A DNA stretch of 27,064 bases from Firmicutes bacterium UBA2058 (GTDB lineage: Bacteria > Bacillota > Clostridia > Tissierellales > Sedimentibacteraceae): assembly GCA_002332905.1 (NCBI GenBank), contig DDAM01000062.1, forward strand, positions 195,741-222,804, in the 5' to 3' direction. The notes beneath the pieces are model-generated. The model ran no database searches and was not told the DNA's origin. It saw only the letters and a program-made list of their open reading frames with translations. Shown piece after piece: positions 1 through 6,633 of the stretch. Made by a program: the position numbers and the translations under genes. The first letter of the stretch is position 1; the number at the start of each line of letters is the position of its first letter.

Positions 1-150
1 ATAGGAAACTTAGTTGCTGTAAATGATAGTGCTACAACTTTACTAGAATCAATCACATTAAAGAACATGATATTACAACAAAAGAATTTAGAAGTTATTA
101 ATTTCATACTATCACTACAACCTACTACTATTTGTGACTGTAGATGTTAG
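1..150 (+). CDS. C-terminal end of a spore-surface-like repeat protein (5' end outside window)
   Basis: An open frame enters the window at base 1 and ends at TAG 148-150, giving 49 residues that finish in a Cys-rich tail (CDCRC). The stretch around LLESITLKNMILQQKNLEV resembles the helical repeat of clostridial and bacillary exosporium-type proteins, where short N/S-rich linkers precede an amphipathic helix. The same helix type (KNMILLRKLQTVI) recurs in the 361-aa protein just downstream, so the two genes are probably related. The start and most of the protein lie outside the window. The family link is from memory and not tested; that this is a coding tail is fairly sure because its downstream duplicate also keeps the same frame. 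Confidence 0.55.
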   Translation: MGNLVAVNDSATTLLESITLKNMILQQKNLEVINFILSLQPTTICDCRC

Positions 151-240
151 TACTACAACTTTACTAGAATCAATCATATTAAAGAACATGATATTACAAC
201 AAAAGAATTTAGAAGTTATTAATTTCATACTATCACTATA
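25..240 (+). repeat. Tandem duplication of about 95 bp, period 121 bp, over the end of the first gene
   Basis: Bases 25-119 reappear at 146-240 with a constant offset of 121 and only a few substitutions (for example C56 to T177 and C118 to T239). The offset is not a multiple of three, so the second copy lies in another frame after the stop at 148-150. Read in its own frame it would still encode the same helix, ending at TAA 239-241. It is thus an untranslated or orphan copy of the gene's 3' end, from slippage or unequal recombination. Confidence 0.85.
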
Positions 241-245
241 ATGTA

Positions 246-279
246 GTATAAAAGGCTCAGGTTCATGAGCCTTTTATAC
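246..279. terminator. Bidirectional-looking rho-independent terminator
   Basis: Arms 246-259 and 266-279 form a perfect 14-bp stem around the 6-base loop 260-265. The core is AAAAGGCTCA / TGAGCCTTTT, with a T run in the right arm. It ends transcription of the first gene and separates it from the next. Confidence 0.8.
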
Positions 280-383
280 TTATTAATAAAATATAATGTA
301 ACATATTAAGACAGTCTGTATAAAATATAATACAGGCTATTAATTTTTTATGAAATGTAACAAAAATATAAAGGAATGTGAGT

Positions 384-1469
384 ATGCCTATGTCAAATAT
401 AAAATATAATAATATGAATTTTCCAATTGAAGGAATACCAAGTAATGCTGTTTCTATTGTCGGATCGGTAGCCGATGAAGAGTTTGCTCTTGCATCATTA
501 CTTGAAGCTCAAGCAAACTTGTTATGTAATGCAATAAATCCTTGCATAACTGTCTGTGATTTTATTGACGTTATTAAAAGCATAATACGAACTTTGAAAA
601 CTATAATCCAGAAAAACAATATTTTAGAGAATAAATTAAGAGAAACCCTTAGCTTTATACAAAAGGAAGGAATCGGCTGTTTAGATTACAATGCACAATT
701 TGAACTTCTAAACAATTTAAATTCTGTTTTAGAAAGTATAGGTGCAGAAGAATCTTCGTTAGGTTACTTAATAGATAAATTAGGAAAAGGTGTAACAAAT
801 ATTGCATCTTATTGCACTTTCGATGATATTAAGCAAATCAATAATCTAGTTATAACACTGATGAAATTAATAGTTGAAAAAAACATGATACTTTTAAGAA
901 AATTACAAACAGTTATTAAACTCATTAAATTTATTAAATGTTCAGAATTTGATATCTTTATAAAAATTATAAAAGAAATGTTATGCACAATTAAAAATCT
1001 AATTAATTCTATTTTTAAAGAAGAAAAAGGACTTGCCGAATTAATTTTCGGTGAAAGCGTAAAAATAAGCTGTGCATTAAAGATGTGTTTAAATGAAAAA
1101 GAACTTTCAGAACTGGATAGTTTAATAACTAGTTTTATAGATGTAATATGCGATAAAAAACGAATCCTTGAAAATAAACTTAGTGAAATCTTAACCTTAT
1201 TAAATACAGTTGGTTTTAGCTCATGCGAAATTGACTTCATAATGGATCATATTAAAAAACTTCAATCAATTGCATTTAAAGATGAAGTTGATCTATCAAA
1301 ATTAATAAAAGATAATTCTAAAGAACTAAATAAATTTATTGATAAAGAATGTTGCAACTTCCGTGAATTAATTAACTTCAATACTTGTATAACCTTTAAA
1401 TTAGTTTCTCTTTTAAATTGTGGATGCAAAAACAAAAATGAATATGAATGTGACTCATATAATTACTAA
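384..1469 (+). CDS. Repetitive helical protein, probably spore-surface related
   Basis: This 361-aa protein is built of about three and a half degenerate units of roughly 90 residues. Each has an acidic EE/DE..LA.LI segment followed by a helix of the type L...M.LI..K..L..KL...L. Examples are EEFALASLLEAQANLL, EEKGLAELIFGESVK and DEVDLSKLIKDNSKELNK. It is rich in Ile, Leu, Lys and Asn, has a dozen or more Cys, and shows no signal peptide or membrane segment. The pattern recalls helical repeats of Firmicute spore-coat or exosporium proteins, and the preceding partial gene ends in the same helix type. ATG 384 is preferred over the upstream GTG 378, because AAGGA at 371-375 lies 8 bases before 384 but only 2 before 378. 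The function is unknown; the spore link is inference. Confidence 0.75.
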   Translation: MPMSNIKYNNMNFPIEGIPSNAVSIVGSVADEEFALASLLEAQANLLCNAINPCITVCDFIDVIKSIIRTLKTIIQKNNILENKLRETLSFIQKEGIGCLDYNAQFELLNNLNSVLESIGAEESSLGYLIDKLGKGVTNIASYCTFDDIKQINNLVITLMKLIVEKNMILLRKLQTVIKLIKFIKCSEFDIFIKIIKEMLCTIKNLINSIFKEEKGLAELIFGESVKISCALKMCLNEKELSELDSLITSFIDVICDKKRILENKLSEILTLLNTVGFSSCEIDFIMDHIKKLQSIAFKDEVDLSKLIKDNSKELNKFIDKECCNFRELINFNTCITFKLVSLLNCGCKNKNEYECDSYNY

Positions 1470-1494
1470 CAATAAATCTATGCCAAATTATTAA

Positions 1495-1545
1495 AATAGC
1501 TTCTTCTTTATATACTTTTGAGAATTATATGAAGAAGAAGCTATT
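1495..1545. other. Strong 19-bp hairpin abutting a mini-ORF start
   Basis: Arms 1495-1513 and 1527-1545 pair over 19 positions with one G.U, loop 1514-1526. No T run follows on the plus strand, so it is a poor classical terminator. The purine-rich right arm (GAAGAAGAAG, 1531-1540) is the only SD-like sequence before ATG 1546 and would be hidden in the stem. It could protect the upstream mRNA end or control translation of the 40-codon ORF. Confidence 0.6.
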
Positions 1546-1668
1546 ATGGATATTACATCCTTATCATTTGCAATAGATATCAAGAGATGGCTCTACCTTA
1601 TTTTTGCAATAATTATTTTATATCTTATAGTACAATCTTTATTAGAAAATATTTACATAACAGTATAG
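1546..1668 (+). CDS. Possible 40-aa single-pass membrane peptide
   Basis: A 40-codon frame encodes a short N-terminus, the charged DIKRW, a hydrophobic span of about 20 residues (LYLIFAIIILYLIV) and a short tail. The span reads as a transmembrane helix. Its start follows directly on a strong hairpin and has only a weak purine-rich SD-like sequence. Its TAG overlaps the good ribosome binding site of the next mini-ORF, which suggests coupling. I know no homologue. AT-rich DNA often gives hydrophobic chance frames, so support is moderate. Confidence 0.4.
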   Translation: MDITSLSFAIDIKRWLYLIFAIIILYLIVQSLLENIYITV

Positions 1669-1679
1669 GAGACATTAAG

Positions 1680-1763
1680 ATGAATAATGCTGTTTGGATT
1701 GCCATAGGCGCTGTAATCTTGTGTGTTTTGGTTGCTATTAATAATAAAAATGAGAAAAAATAA
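1680..1763 (+). CDS. 27-aa membrane mini-protein
   Basis: The frame begins at ATG 1680 with AGGAGA at 1667-1672, a well-placed ribosome binding site. It encodes a short N-terminus, a hydrophobic stretch (AVWIAIGAVILCVLVAI) and a polar, charged tail (NNKNEKK), an N-out or N-in single helix with a positive end. The SD sequence overlaps the stop of the 40-codon ORF, so the two look like one small operon. Function unknown. It resembles the tiny membrane peptides common in Clostridia and Bacilli only in its general form. Confidence 0.5.
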   Translation: MNNAVWIAIGAVILCVLVAINNKNEKK

Positions 1764-1787
1764 AGACCAGAGTTACACAACCTGGTC
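1747..1787 (-). terminator. Rho-independent terminator of the azoreductase gene
   Basis: GACCAG 1765-1770 pairs with CTGGTC 1782-1787. Read leftward, the stem is followed by TTTATTTTTT, a good U tract for the leftward gene ending at 1814. Rightward the tract is poor. Confidence 0.6.
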
Positions 1788-1813
1788 ATATTAATTCTTC
1801 AATTAAAACTAAA

Positions 1814-2419
1814 TTAAAATGTTTTCGCCAATTCTTTAGCTTCTTCTATTGCTTTCCCAACAATTTCATCAACATTTTTACCAATAACGTCTAACTCATC
1901 AGCAGCAATAGTTGTATAATCTGTTATTCCCATAAATCCAAAAATAGTTCTTAGATACTTATCTCCCATTTCGAATTCGCTAAATGGTGGTTCGGAATAT
2001 TTTCCACCTCTTCCAGTGATATTTACAGCCTTTTTACCTTGACACAATCCAACAGGACCGTTTGCTGTATATTTAAATGTAATTCCAGTTACGCATACAT
2101 AATCTATGTACGCTTTTAATATAGCTGGACAACCTAAGTTCCATAAAGGCTCAGCTATTACATATTTATCTGCTTCTAAAAACTGAAATGCATATTTTAA
2201 TACTGGATGATCTTTTCCCTCCCCTTCCTTAGGTGCATGCAATTCATTTAACTGCCCTACAGGTAAAAACTCTATTCCTTCTTTATATAAATCAAGAATT
2301 ATAATTTCATCATCAGGATTATTTTTTTTATATTCTTTAATAAAATTATCAGAAATCTTAAAGGTTCTTGATTTTCCTTCTAATTTTGCATTAGCTTTAA
2401 TATATAGTACTTTGCTCAT
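1814..2419 (-). CDS. azoR: FMN-dependent NADH-azoreductase
   Basis: This 201-aa flavodoxin-like quinone/azo reductase reduces quinones and azo compounds with NAD(P)H through bound FMN, in the cytoplasm, usually in defence against electrophilic or oxidative stress. Visible marks are the N-terminal strand KVLYIKANAK with a following phosphate-loop region (KLEGKSRTFKISD), the FMN-binding segment EPLWNLGCPAILKAYIDYV, and the GRGG loop (NITGRGGKYS). Length fits the family (about 200 aa). ATG 2419 is chosen over an upstream in-frame start at 2455 because GGAGGA (2424-2429) lies 4-5 bases before it. The gene stands alone, with a dyad about 135 bases upstream that may be its operator. Confidence 0.85.
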   Translation of the reverse strand: MSKVLYIKANAKLEGKSRTFKISDNFIKEYKKNNPDDEIIILDLYKEGIEFLPVGQLNELHAPKEGEGKDHPVLKYAFQFLEADKYVIAEPLWNLGCPAILKAYIDYVCVTGITFKYTANGPVGLCQGKKAVNITGRGGKYSEPPFSEFEMGDKYLRTIFGFMGITDYTTIAADELDVIGKNVDEIVGKAIEEAKELAKTF

Positions 2420-2455
2420 TTTATCCTCCAAGCATTTTATTATTATTTTGTACAT

Positions 2456-2923
2456 TTAACAATATTTTATAATACTGTTTAAAATAATTTTAATATCATA
2501 ATAACATTTTAGCAAGTAGGTACAATAAATTCATATAGTGTCAATAAAGTACTATAGTATCATATTTGATACTAAGGATAAAAATAAATGAAATATATTT
2601 GGACTATCTTTCATTTATTTCGTTAGTATATATATAACAGTCTATTAGCTTCTATGGATTCGTTTAATAAACTCTAAAAGCAACTATTTTCGTCTGCAAG
2701 TAAATTTATTTATATTGCATACATATTCTTTTAAAGTTAAGTTTATGCACAGTAAATGAATAGCTTTAAAATAAATTTATTGTTAAATCAATATCAAACA
2801 TCTAAGATAAAACCAATACTTTAATTTGCAAATTTTAAAATGCATAAAAATTATTTTTTATTTCATGTTTTTGATATACTACTCTAAATTTCTGCATATT
2901 ATATAATAAAAGGAGGAGTAGTA
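2456..2923. other. Long AT-rich intergenic region with one clear dyad
   Basis: I see no gene here on either strand. The notable element is the palindrome TAGTATCA-TATT-TGATACTA at 2555-2574, with 8-bp perfect arms. Its TAGTA...TACTA form recalls operators of HxlR/YodB-type regulators, which control azoreductases in Bacillus; that comparison is inference. A leftward TTGACA lies at 2544-2539, but I find no good -10 partner. Confidence 0.5.
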
Positions 2924-3100
2924 ATGTTTGATAAGTGGACTGAAATATTAAATTTATTGAATCTTTACACCGAAGGTGTATTTAATCTAGACATAAACAA
3001 AATTGGAGACAGAACTATAAATTATTTTGAAAATGGAGCTATTAGTGAGAGTCAGTATGATTTTATTACCAGTATTATTATGGAACTACAACTTGTATAA
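2924..3100 (+). CDS. Small hypothetical protein, 58 aa
   Basis: ATG 2924 follows a near-perfect ribosome binding site (AGGAGGAG, 2911-2918) and the frame ends at TAA 3098-3100, directly before a strong terminator. It therefore has the complete signals of a small expressed gene. The protein is acidic, soluble and mostly helical in look: FDKWTEILNLLNLY at the N-terminus and GAISESQYDFITSIIMEL at the C-terminus. The C-terminal pattern (G.IS..QYDFIT) is faintly like XkdX-type small phage-tail-associated proteins, but there are no phage genes nearby and I do not claim that function. Confidence 0.65.
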   Translation: MFDKWTEILNLLNLYTEGVFNLDINKIGDRTINYFENGAISESQYDFITSIIMELQLV

Positions 3101-3111
3101 TTTAAAAATAT

Positions 3112-3160
3112 AAAGAAGTAATACTTACACAAATAAAAAATATTACTTCTTTATTTATTT
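3112..3160 (+). terminator. Rho-independent terminator of the 58-aa gene
   Basis: AAAGAAGTAATA (3112-3123) pairs with TATTACTTCTTT (3141-3152), followed by ATTTATTT. A 12-bp stem with a T-rich tail. Confidence 0.8.
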
Positions 3161-3170
3161 ATATTATATA

Positions 3171-3245
3171 TCAAATCCAACCTTGTTCCTTCAAATAGGC
3201 TGCATCCTTTTGGGTACCAAATCCAGCTTTTTGCATACCGCCCAT
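3171..3245 (-). pseudogene. 24-codon gene remnant (C-terminal tail)
   Basis: Leftward, codons from ATG 3245 to TGA 3171 read MGGMQKAGFGTQKDAAYLKE then QGWI. The composition (balanced, Gly/Lys/Gln/Trp) is protein-like and unlike the surrounding AT-rich DNA. There is no ribosome binding site, and a stop codon lies in frame two codons upstream. It looks like the tail of a lost gene. A hairpin CTGTTAGC/GCTAACAG (3246-3270) abuts it. Confidence 0.3.
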
Positions 3246-3308
3246 CTGTTAGCTATATTTTTGCTAACAGTTGTTAGTTTGTCAAGAAAATTTTATACTA
3301 AAATTATA

Positions 3309-3986
3309 CTATTTAACAATATCTAACAGTTCAGATATATCATTGATTGAATAAGATGAATTTAAACAGTCAAGATTTTTATTGTGCTTGTAATAGCATG
3401 AGTCAATACCAGCGTTTAATGCACCCTGAATATCAGAACTAATACTGTCACCTACCATAATAATTTTATCTCTTTCAACGTCTTTAATATTATTTAAACA
3501 ATATTCAAAAAAATAGATGGATGGTTTCTCAAATCCTATTTTTTCTGAAATGAACATACCATCAAATAAATCTAATATACCTGCGTTAGTAAGTCGCTGT
3601 ACCTGCGTTGAATATACACCATTTGATGCAGTGTATAATTTTTTACCTCTTCTTTTTAATTCTAAAAGTGTATTTTTTGCATTAGGAATTAAATCTGAGC
3701 TTTCATTGAGGTATTGACGAAATTGCTTTTCAACCTTTTCTCCATCTACATCAAGATTATATAGTTTAAAAAATTCGCTAAAACGTGTATTTAGTACAAT
3801 ATCTTTGGTTACTTTTCCTTGCTCTAGTAGTTTCCACAAAGATGTGTTTATTTTTTTATATTGGTTTAATACATTAGAATTATATTCAATGGAAAAAGAT
3901 TCAATAATTTTTTTAAAGCTATTTTTCTCAGTGATATCAAAATCTAATATAGTATTATCTATATCTAATAAAATAAATTTGTACAT
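3309..3986 (-). CDS. HAD-superfamily phosphatase, YjjG-like
   Basis: This 225-aa cytoplasmic HAD hydrolase carries all four motifs: DIDNTILD near residue 8 (nucleophile Asp8 and Asp10), the threonine/serine motif in TASNG, a lysine in GFEKPS, and GDSISSDIQGA with the Mg-binding aspartates. The cap insert after motif I is the helical type of the YjjG family, whose known members are pyrimidine nucleotide 5'-nucleotidases; the exact substrate cannot be read from sequence. ATG 3986 is only 3 bases after the stop of the membrane protein gene, and its AAGGAG lies inside that gene, so the two are translationally coupled. A decayed relative lies at 17666-17916. Confidence 0.85.
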   Translation of the reverse strand: MYKFILLDIDNTILDFDITEKNSFKKIIESFSIEYNSNVLNQYKKINTSLWKLLEQGKVTKDIVLNTRFSEFFKLYNLDVDGEKVEKQFRQYLNESSDLIPNAKNTLLELKRRGKKLYTASNGVYSTQVQRLTNAGILDLFDGMFISEKIGFEKPSIYFFEYCLNNIKDVERDKIIMVGDSISSDIQGALNAGIDSCYYKHNKNLDCLNSSYSINDISELLDIVK

Positions 3987-3989
3987 ACC

Positions 3990-4622
3990 CTACTCCTTTA
4001 TCAATTGTTTTTTAAAAAATGTATATGAAATTCCTAATAAATTTGATAATAAAATGAAACTAATAATTGTTCCTTCTCTAATATATAAGGTATTACCACT
4101 AATAAATGCTATACTAAGTGTAGTTATTAATAATATTATATCAAAACTCATTCGTATAGTAGATAATTTCTTTTTAAAAATATCACCTATAATTAAGCAC
4201 AGGCTTTCTAAAGGAAATTTAATTATACCTATAGCAAGAACAACTCCTAAACTAATTGATGATATAGTTAGACCAACTAAAAAGATTATTATTTTATATA
4301 TGTAAATTTCAATTGTTAAGTTTGAAAATACATAGTAAACGAAAAAATTAATGACATAACCATTAACGATAGTTGCAATAACCTGAACTATATCAGTATA
4401 GTTTATCTGTGTACGCCTAATGAATAAATAGGATATAAAAAATAATAGATTTATAATATTTAGTATGGTTCCAATTTTTAAATTTAATGCATCAGATAAT
4501 GTTAATGCAAAAGCGTTAAACATACTTTGTCCTATTGTGGCTTTTATTTGCAATGAAATACCTAACCCTAAAAGCACAAATGCTAGAAAAGAATAGATAG
4601 TAAGTTTTATATTTTTGCTCAT
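3990..4622 (-). CDS. YczE/YitT-like integral membrane protein
   Basis: This 210-aa protein has about five hydrophobic spans. Its N-terminal region (GLGISLQIKATIGQSMFNAF) matches the YczE/YyaS/YitT-like family as I remember it, with the Gly-rich first helix and the following polar loop. Family members are uncharacterised inner-membrane proteins, some thought to be transporters. The start at 4622 follows GAGGTG at normal spacing. It is the first gene of a two-gene operon with the HAD phosphatase and is divergent from the Crp/Fnr-type regulator across 126 bases with two palindromes. The shared layout suggests one regulated unit. Confidence 0.75.
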   Translation of the reverse strand: MSKNIKLTIYSFLAFVLLGLGISLQIKATIGQSMFNAFALTLSDALNLKIGTILNIINLLFFISYLFIRRTQINYTDIVQVIATIVNGYVINFFVYYVFSNLTIEIYIYKIIIFLVGLTISSISLGVVLAIGIIKFPLESLCLIIGDIFKKKLSTIRMSFDIILLITTLSIAFISGNTLYIREGTIISFILLSNLLGISYTFFKKQLIKE

Positions 4623-4650
4623 AATTGTTTCACCTCAAAAATTATGATAT

Positions 4651-4667
4651 AATATGCGTAGCATATT
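4651..4667. promoter_or_regulatory. Palindrome, possible operator for the leftward operon
   Basis: AATATGC-GTA-GCATATT is a perfect 7-3-7 inverted repeat, 29 bases upstream of the YczE-like start codon. Confidence 0.5.
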
Positions 4668-4675
4668 TAAAATGG

Positions 4676-4698
4676 CTCAACTGAGTTGAGACTATAAT
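4676..4698 (+). promoter_or_regulatory. Crp/Fnr-type operator candidate next to a TATAAT box
   Basis: CTCAACT-G-AGTTGAG (4676-4690) is a perfect 7-1-7 palindrome, followed 2 bases later by TATAAT (4693-4698) for the rightward regulator gene. It fills the -35/-10 spacer, where a bound protein would repress rightward transcription. It could at the same time act on the leftward operon. Confidence 0.6.
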
Positions 4699-4748
4699 AT
4701 AATAAAATGCAAATAACTACTATGAGAAATATCATATTGAGGTAAAAA

Positions 4749-5372
4749 ATGTTTGATTTAAGTATATGTAAAATACCTAATAGATTATTAAATTTAGGAA
4801 CAAAAAAATTCTTTCCAAAAGGCAGTAGCATCTATAAAATAAATGAAAGTATTACTCATTGCTATCTTATCCTTTCAGGAATGCTAAAAATTTATATTGA
4901 CCATGAAAACGGGAGACGTTCAATTCTTGATTTTGCCGGTAAATGTGATTGGCTAGGTGAACTTTCTTTGTTTTGTGTTGAAACAGATATAAAAGAAAAT
5001 AAAGTATTAGATGATACAATTTGTTTAAAGTTTGATATAAATAACTTAAGACAAATATGCAAAGAGAATGCTGAAATTTCATATTATTTTGCTACATATA
5101 CTTCAAACAAACTGTTGATGAGAAGCTACCGTATGAGTGAATATATGAACTACTCATTAGAAAAAAGACTAGCCTCATTTATTTTAAAATACCAGAATGC
5201 TGGAAAGTATAATATACCTCATACAGATGTATCAGAATACATAAATATTAGCTATCGACATCTTCTTTTCGTCATTAAGAAATTTTGTGAAGATGGATTA
5301 TTAAAAAAAGAAAAAGGTTATATTATAACTGATTTTGAAAAGCTAGAAGAAATTTCAAATTCTTTGAAATAA
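4749..5372 (+). CDS. Crp/Fnr family transcription regulator, YeiL-like
   Basis: This 207-aa regulator has an N-terminal cyclic-nucleotide-binding-like beta barrel (about residues 15-120: KGSSIYKINESITHCYLILS, GRRSILDFAGKCDWLGELSL) and a C-terminal winged helix (about 140-200: ISYRHLLFVIKKFCEDGLLK as the recognition region). The arrangement and the phrase SLEKRLASFIL resemble YeiL. No Fe-S Cys cluster like that of Fnr is evident, and the effector is unknown. It is divergent from the YczE-HAD operon and probably controls it and itself through the palindromes between them. ATG 4749 follows GAGG at 4739-4742. Confidence 0.8.
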   Translation: MFDLSICKIPNRLLNLGTKKFFPKGSSIYKINESITHCYLILSGMLKIYIDHENGRRSILDFAGKCDWLGELSLFCVETDIKENKVLDDTICLKFDINNLRQICKENAEISYYFATYTSNKLLMRSYRMSEYMNYSLEKRLASFILKYQNAGKYNIPHTDVSEYINISYRHLLFVIKKFCEDGLLKKEKGYIITDFEKLEEISNSLK

Positions 5373-5403
5373 AAACTCCCTTAAGCAAAAGCCTATGGGA
5401 GTT
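5360..5403 (-). terminator. Terminator between convergent genes
   Basis: AACTCCC 5374-5380 pairs with GGGAGTT 5397-5403. Leftward, GGGAGTTTTTATTTC gives a good U tract for the XRE-TPR gene. Confidence 0.7.
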
Positions 5404-5408
5404 AGCTA

Positions 5409-6434
5409 TTATAATATTCTCTTTAATCTTTCTATACATCTTCTATATTCATCAGCTGGTTCACCATCTACTAAGTTCCATTCTGTTTTTAGTAGTTCGA
5501 TTACTTTTTCATAGTATTTTATAGCGTTATTATAGTCTTTTTTAATTTCATATATATGTGCAACACCTTCATAAGAGTCCGTATACTTAGGTGATGGTTG
5601 AAGTTCACAAGCTTTTATATAGCAGTTAATTGCTTCATCATATTTACATAATCTTGCCAAGAAATCAGCTTTGCTTGCCCAAGATAGCCAATCGTTTGAA
5701 TATTTATTCATCATTTCGTCTATATATTTAAATGCTAACTCTAGATTACATTCTTGTTTTGCAATCAACGCCTTATATAAAACATATCTAAAGCTATCAT
5801 CATATTTGTGCATTTCTTCCAGCACAGTTTTTGCTTCCTCACAACGACCGTCAGCTATCAATAAATCTAACAGCCATAGGTAGCCTCTTGCGTAGGTTGG
5901 GTTTTCTTTAATGAAATTCATATAATATTCAATCATAGTATGATGATTATCAATATTCCAATCGCATATTATTCCGTTTGTCGCTTCACTTAGTAGATTA
6001 TGATTATTTTTGCTTGTTGGTTCAAGCTTAAGTGCCTGCATTGCAAAATCCTTAGAAATTTCATAATAATTTCTCGCTTGTTTATTATGTAATTCAGATA
6101 ATAACGAAAGTGCTCTTGACCTTAAGCTTTCATCATTAAGCTTATTTAGTAAAAACTCATTGTATTTTTCAAAGCTCTCTTTTGTTAACATATATTCATT
6201 TTCAAGAGATTGTTCTATTCTATCTAGGTGATTTGTGTCTGTAAGTGAAAACAGCTCATCTATTGTAACTCCAAAGATTACCGATAATTCAGGAAGTAGT
6301 GAAATATCAGGAGTAGCGTTATTATTCTCCCATTTGGAAATTGCCTGAGAGGATATATTAAGCTTTTCAGCTAATTTTTCTTGTGTTATACCTTGTTTAA
6401 GTCTAAGTGCTTTAATTTTTAAACCTATTTGCAT
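5409..6434 (-). CDS. XRE-family regulator with C-terminal TPR repeats
   Basis: This 341-aa protein has an N-terminal Cro/C1 helix-turn-helix (about residues 5-60, with TQEKLAEKLNISSQAISKWE as helices 2-3) and then helical tetratricopeptide-like repeats to the end (for example KYDEAINCYIKACELQP and DYNNAIKYYEKVIELL). This is the usual build of regulators that sense a peptide or protein partner with the TPR part. ATG 6434 is chosen over the upstream in-frame start because GGAGGG (6442-6447) lies 7 bases before it. It is divergent from a methyltransferase-nitroreductase operon. A pair of TTACAAT..ATTGGT sites lies between them, one just upstream of this start. Confidence 0.85.
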   Translation of the reverse strand: MQIGLKIKALRLKQGITQEKLAEKLNISSQAISKWENNNATPDISLLPELSVIFGVTIDELFSLTDTNHLDRIEQSLENEYMLTKESFEKYNEFLLNKLNDESLRSRALSLLSELHNKQARNYYEISKDFAMQALKLEPTSKNNHNLLSEATNGIICDWNIDNHHTMIEYYMNFIKENPTYARGYLWLLDLLIADGRCEEAKTVLEEMHKYDDSFRYVLYKALIAKQECNLELAFKYIDEMMNKYSNDWLSWASKADFLARLCKYDEAINCYIKACELQPSPKYTDSYEGVAHIYEIKKDYNNAIKYYEKVIELLKTEWNLVDGEPADEYRRCIERLKRIL

Positions 6435-6457
6435 TATAATTCCCTCCAAAATATTTT

Positions 6458-6475
6458 ACCAATCGATTGTAAGTT
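6458..6475. promoter_or_regulatory. Operator candidate near the XRE-TPR start
   Basis: Leftward this reads TTACAAT-CG-ATTGGTA, centred on CAATCGATTG (6460-6469). It lies about 25 bases upstream of the XRE gene's start, right for autoregulation. A second site, TTACAAT-GTATC-ATTGGTT, is at 6500-6518. Confidence 0.5.
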
Positions 6476-6499
6476 TATTATAAATAAAATATTATGAAA

Positions 6500-6518
6500 T
6501 TACAATGTATCATTGGTT
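6500..6518. promoter_or_regulatory. Second TTACAAT...ATTGGTT site
   Basis: It shares both half-sites with the one at 6458-6475 but has a 5-base rather than a 2-base spacer. The core CAATG-TAT-CATTG (6503-6515) is a perfect palindrome. Confidence 0.45.
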
Positions 6519-6590
6519 GTTAGAACTAGAATGTTGGTTTAGCTAATTATAGTTACTAAAATATTTATTTAGAATTTTATGGCAATTTTA

Positions 6591-6620
6591 ATACTTTTAT
6601 GTTAGTATACATAAAAGTAT
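6591..6620 (+). promoter_or_regulatory. 12-bp perfect inverted repeat abutting the methyltransferase RBS
   Basis: Arms 6591-6602 (ATACTTTTATGT) and 6609-6620 (ACATAAAAGTAT) flank TAGTAT. The right arm touches AGGAGGG (6621-6627). As DNA it could be an operator over the promoter; as RNA it would form a hairpin directly before the ribosome binding site. Confidence 0.65.
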
Positions 6621-6633
6621 AGGAGGGATTTTT

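Noticed and set aside
809..1240. Long antisense frame inside the helical repeat protein gene, and similar frames opposite other genes
   Set aside because: It has no ribosome binding site, its residues are the shadow of AT-rich helical coding on the other strand, and the sense gene is well supported. The same holds for the frames opposite the HAD, Crp/Fnr, DUF4179, SLH, MFS, ThrRS and RecQ genes.
2902..2907. TATAAT before the 58-codon gene as its promoter -10
   Set aside because: A start would fall on or after the ribosome binding site at 2911-2918, and no -35 lies at normal spacing.
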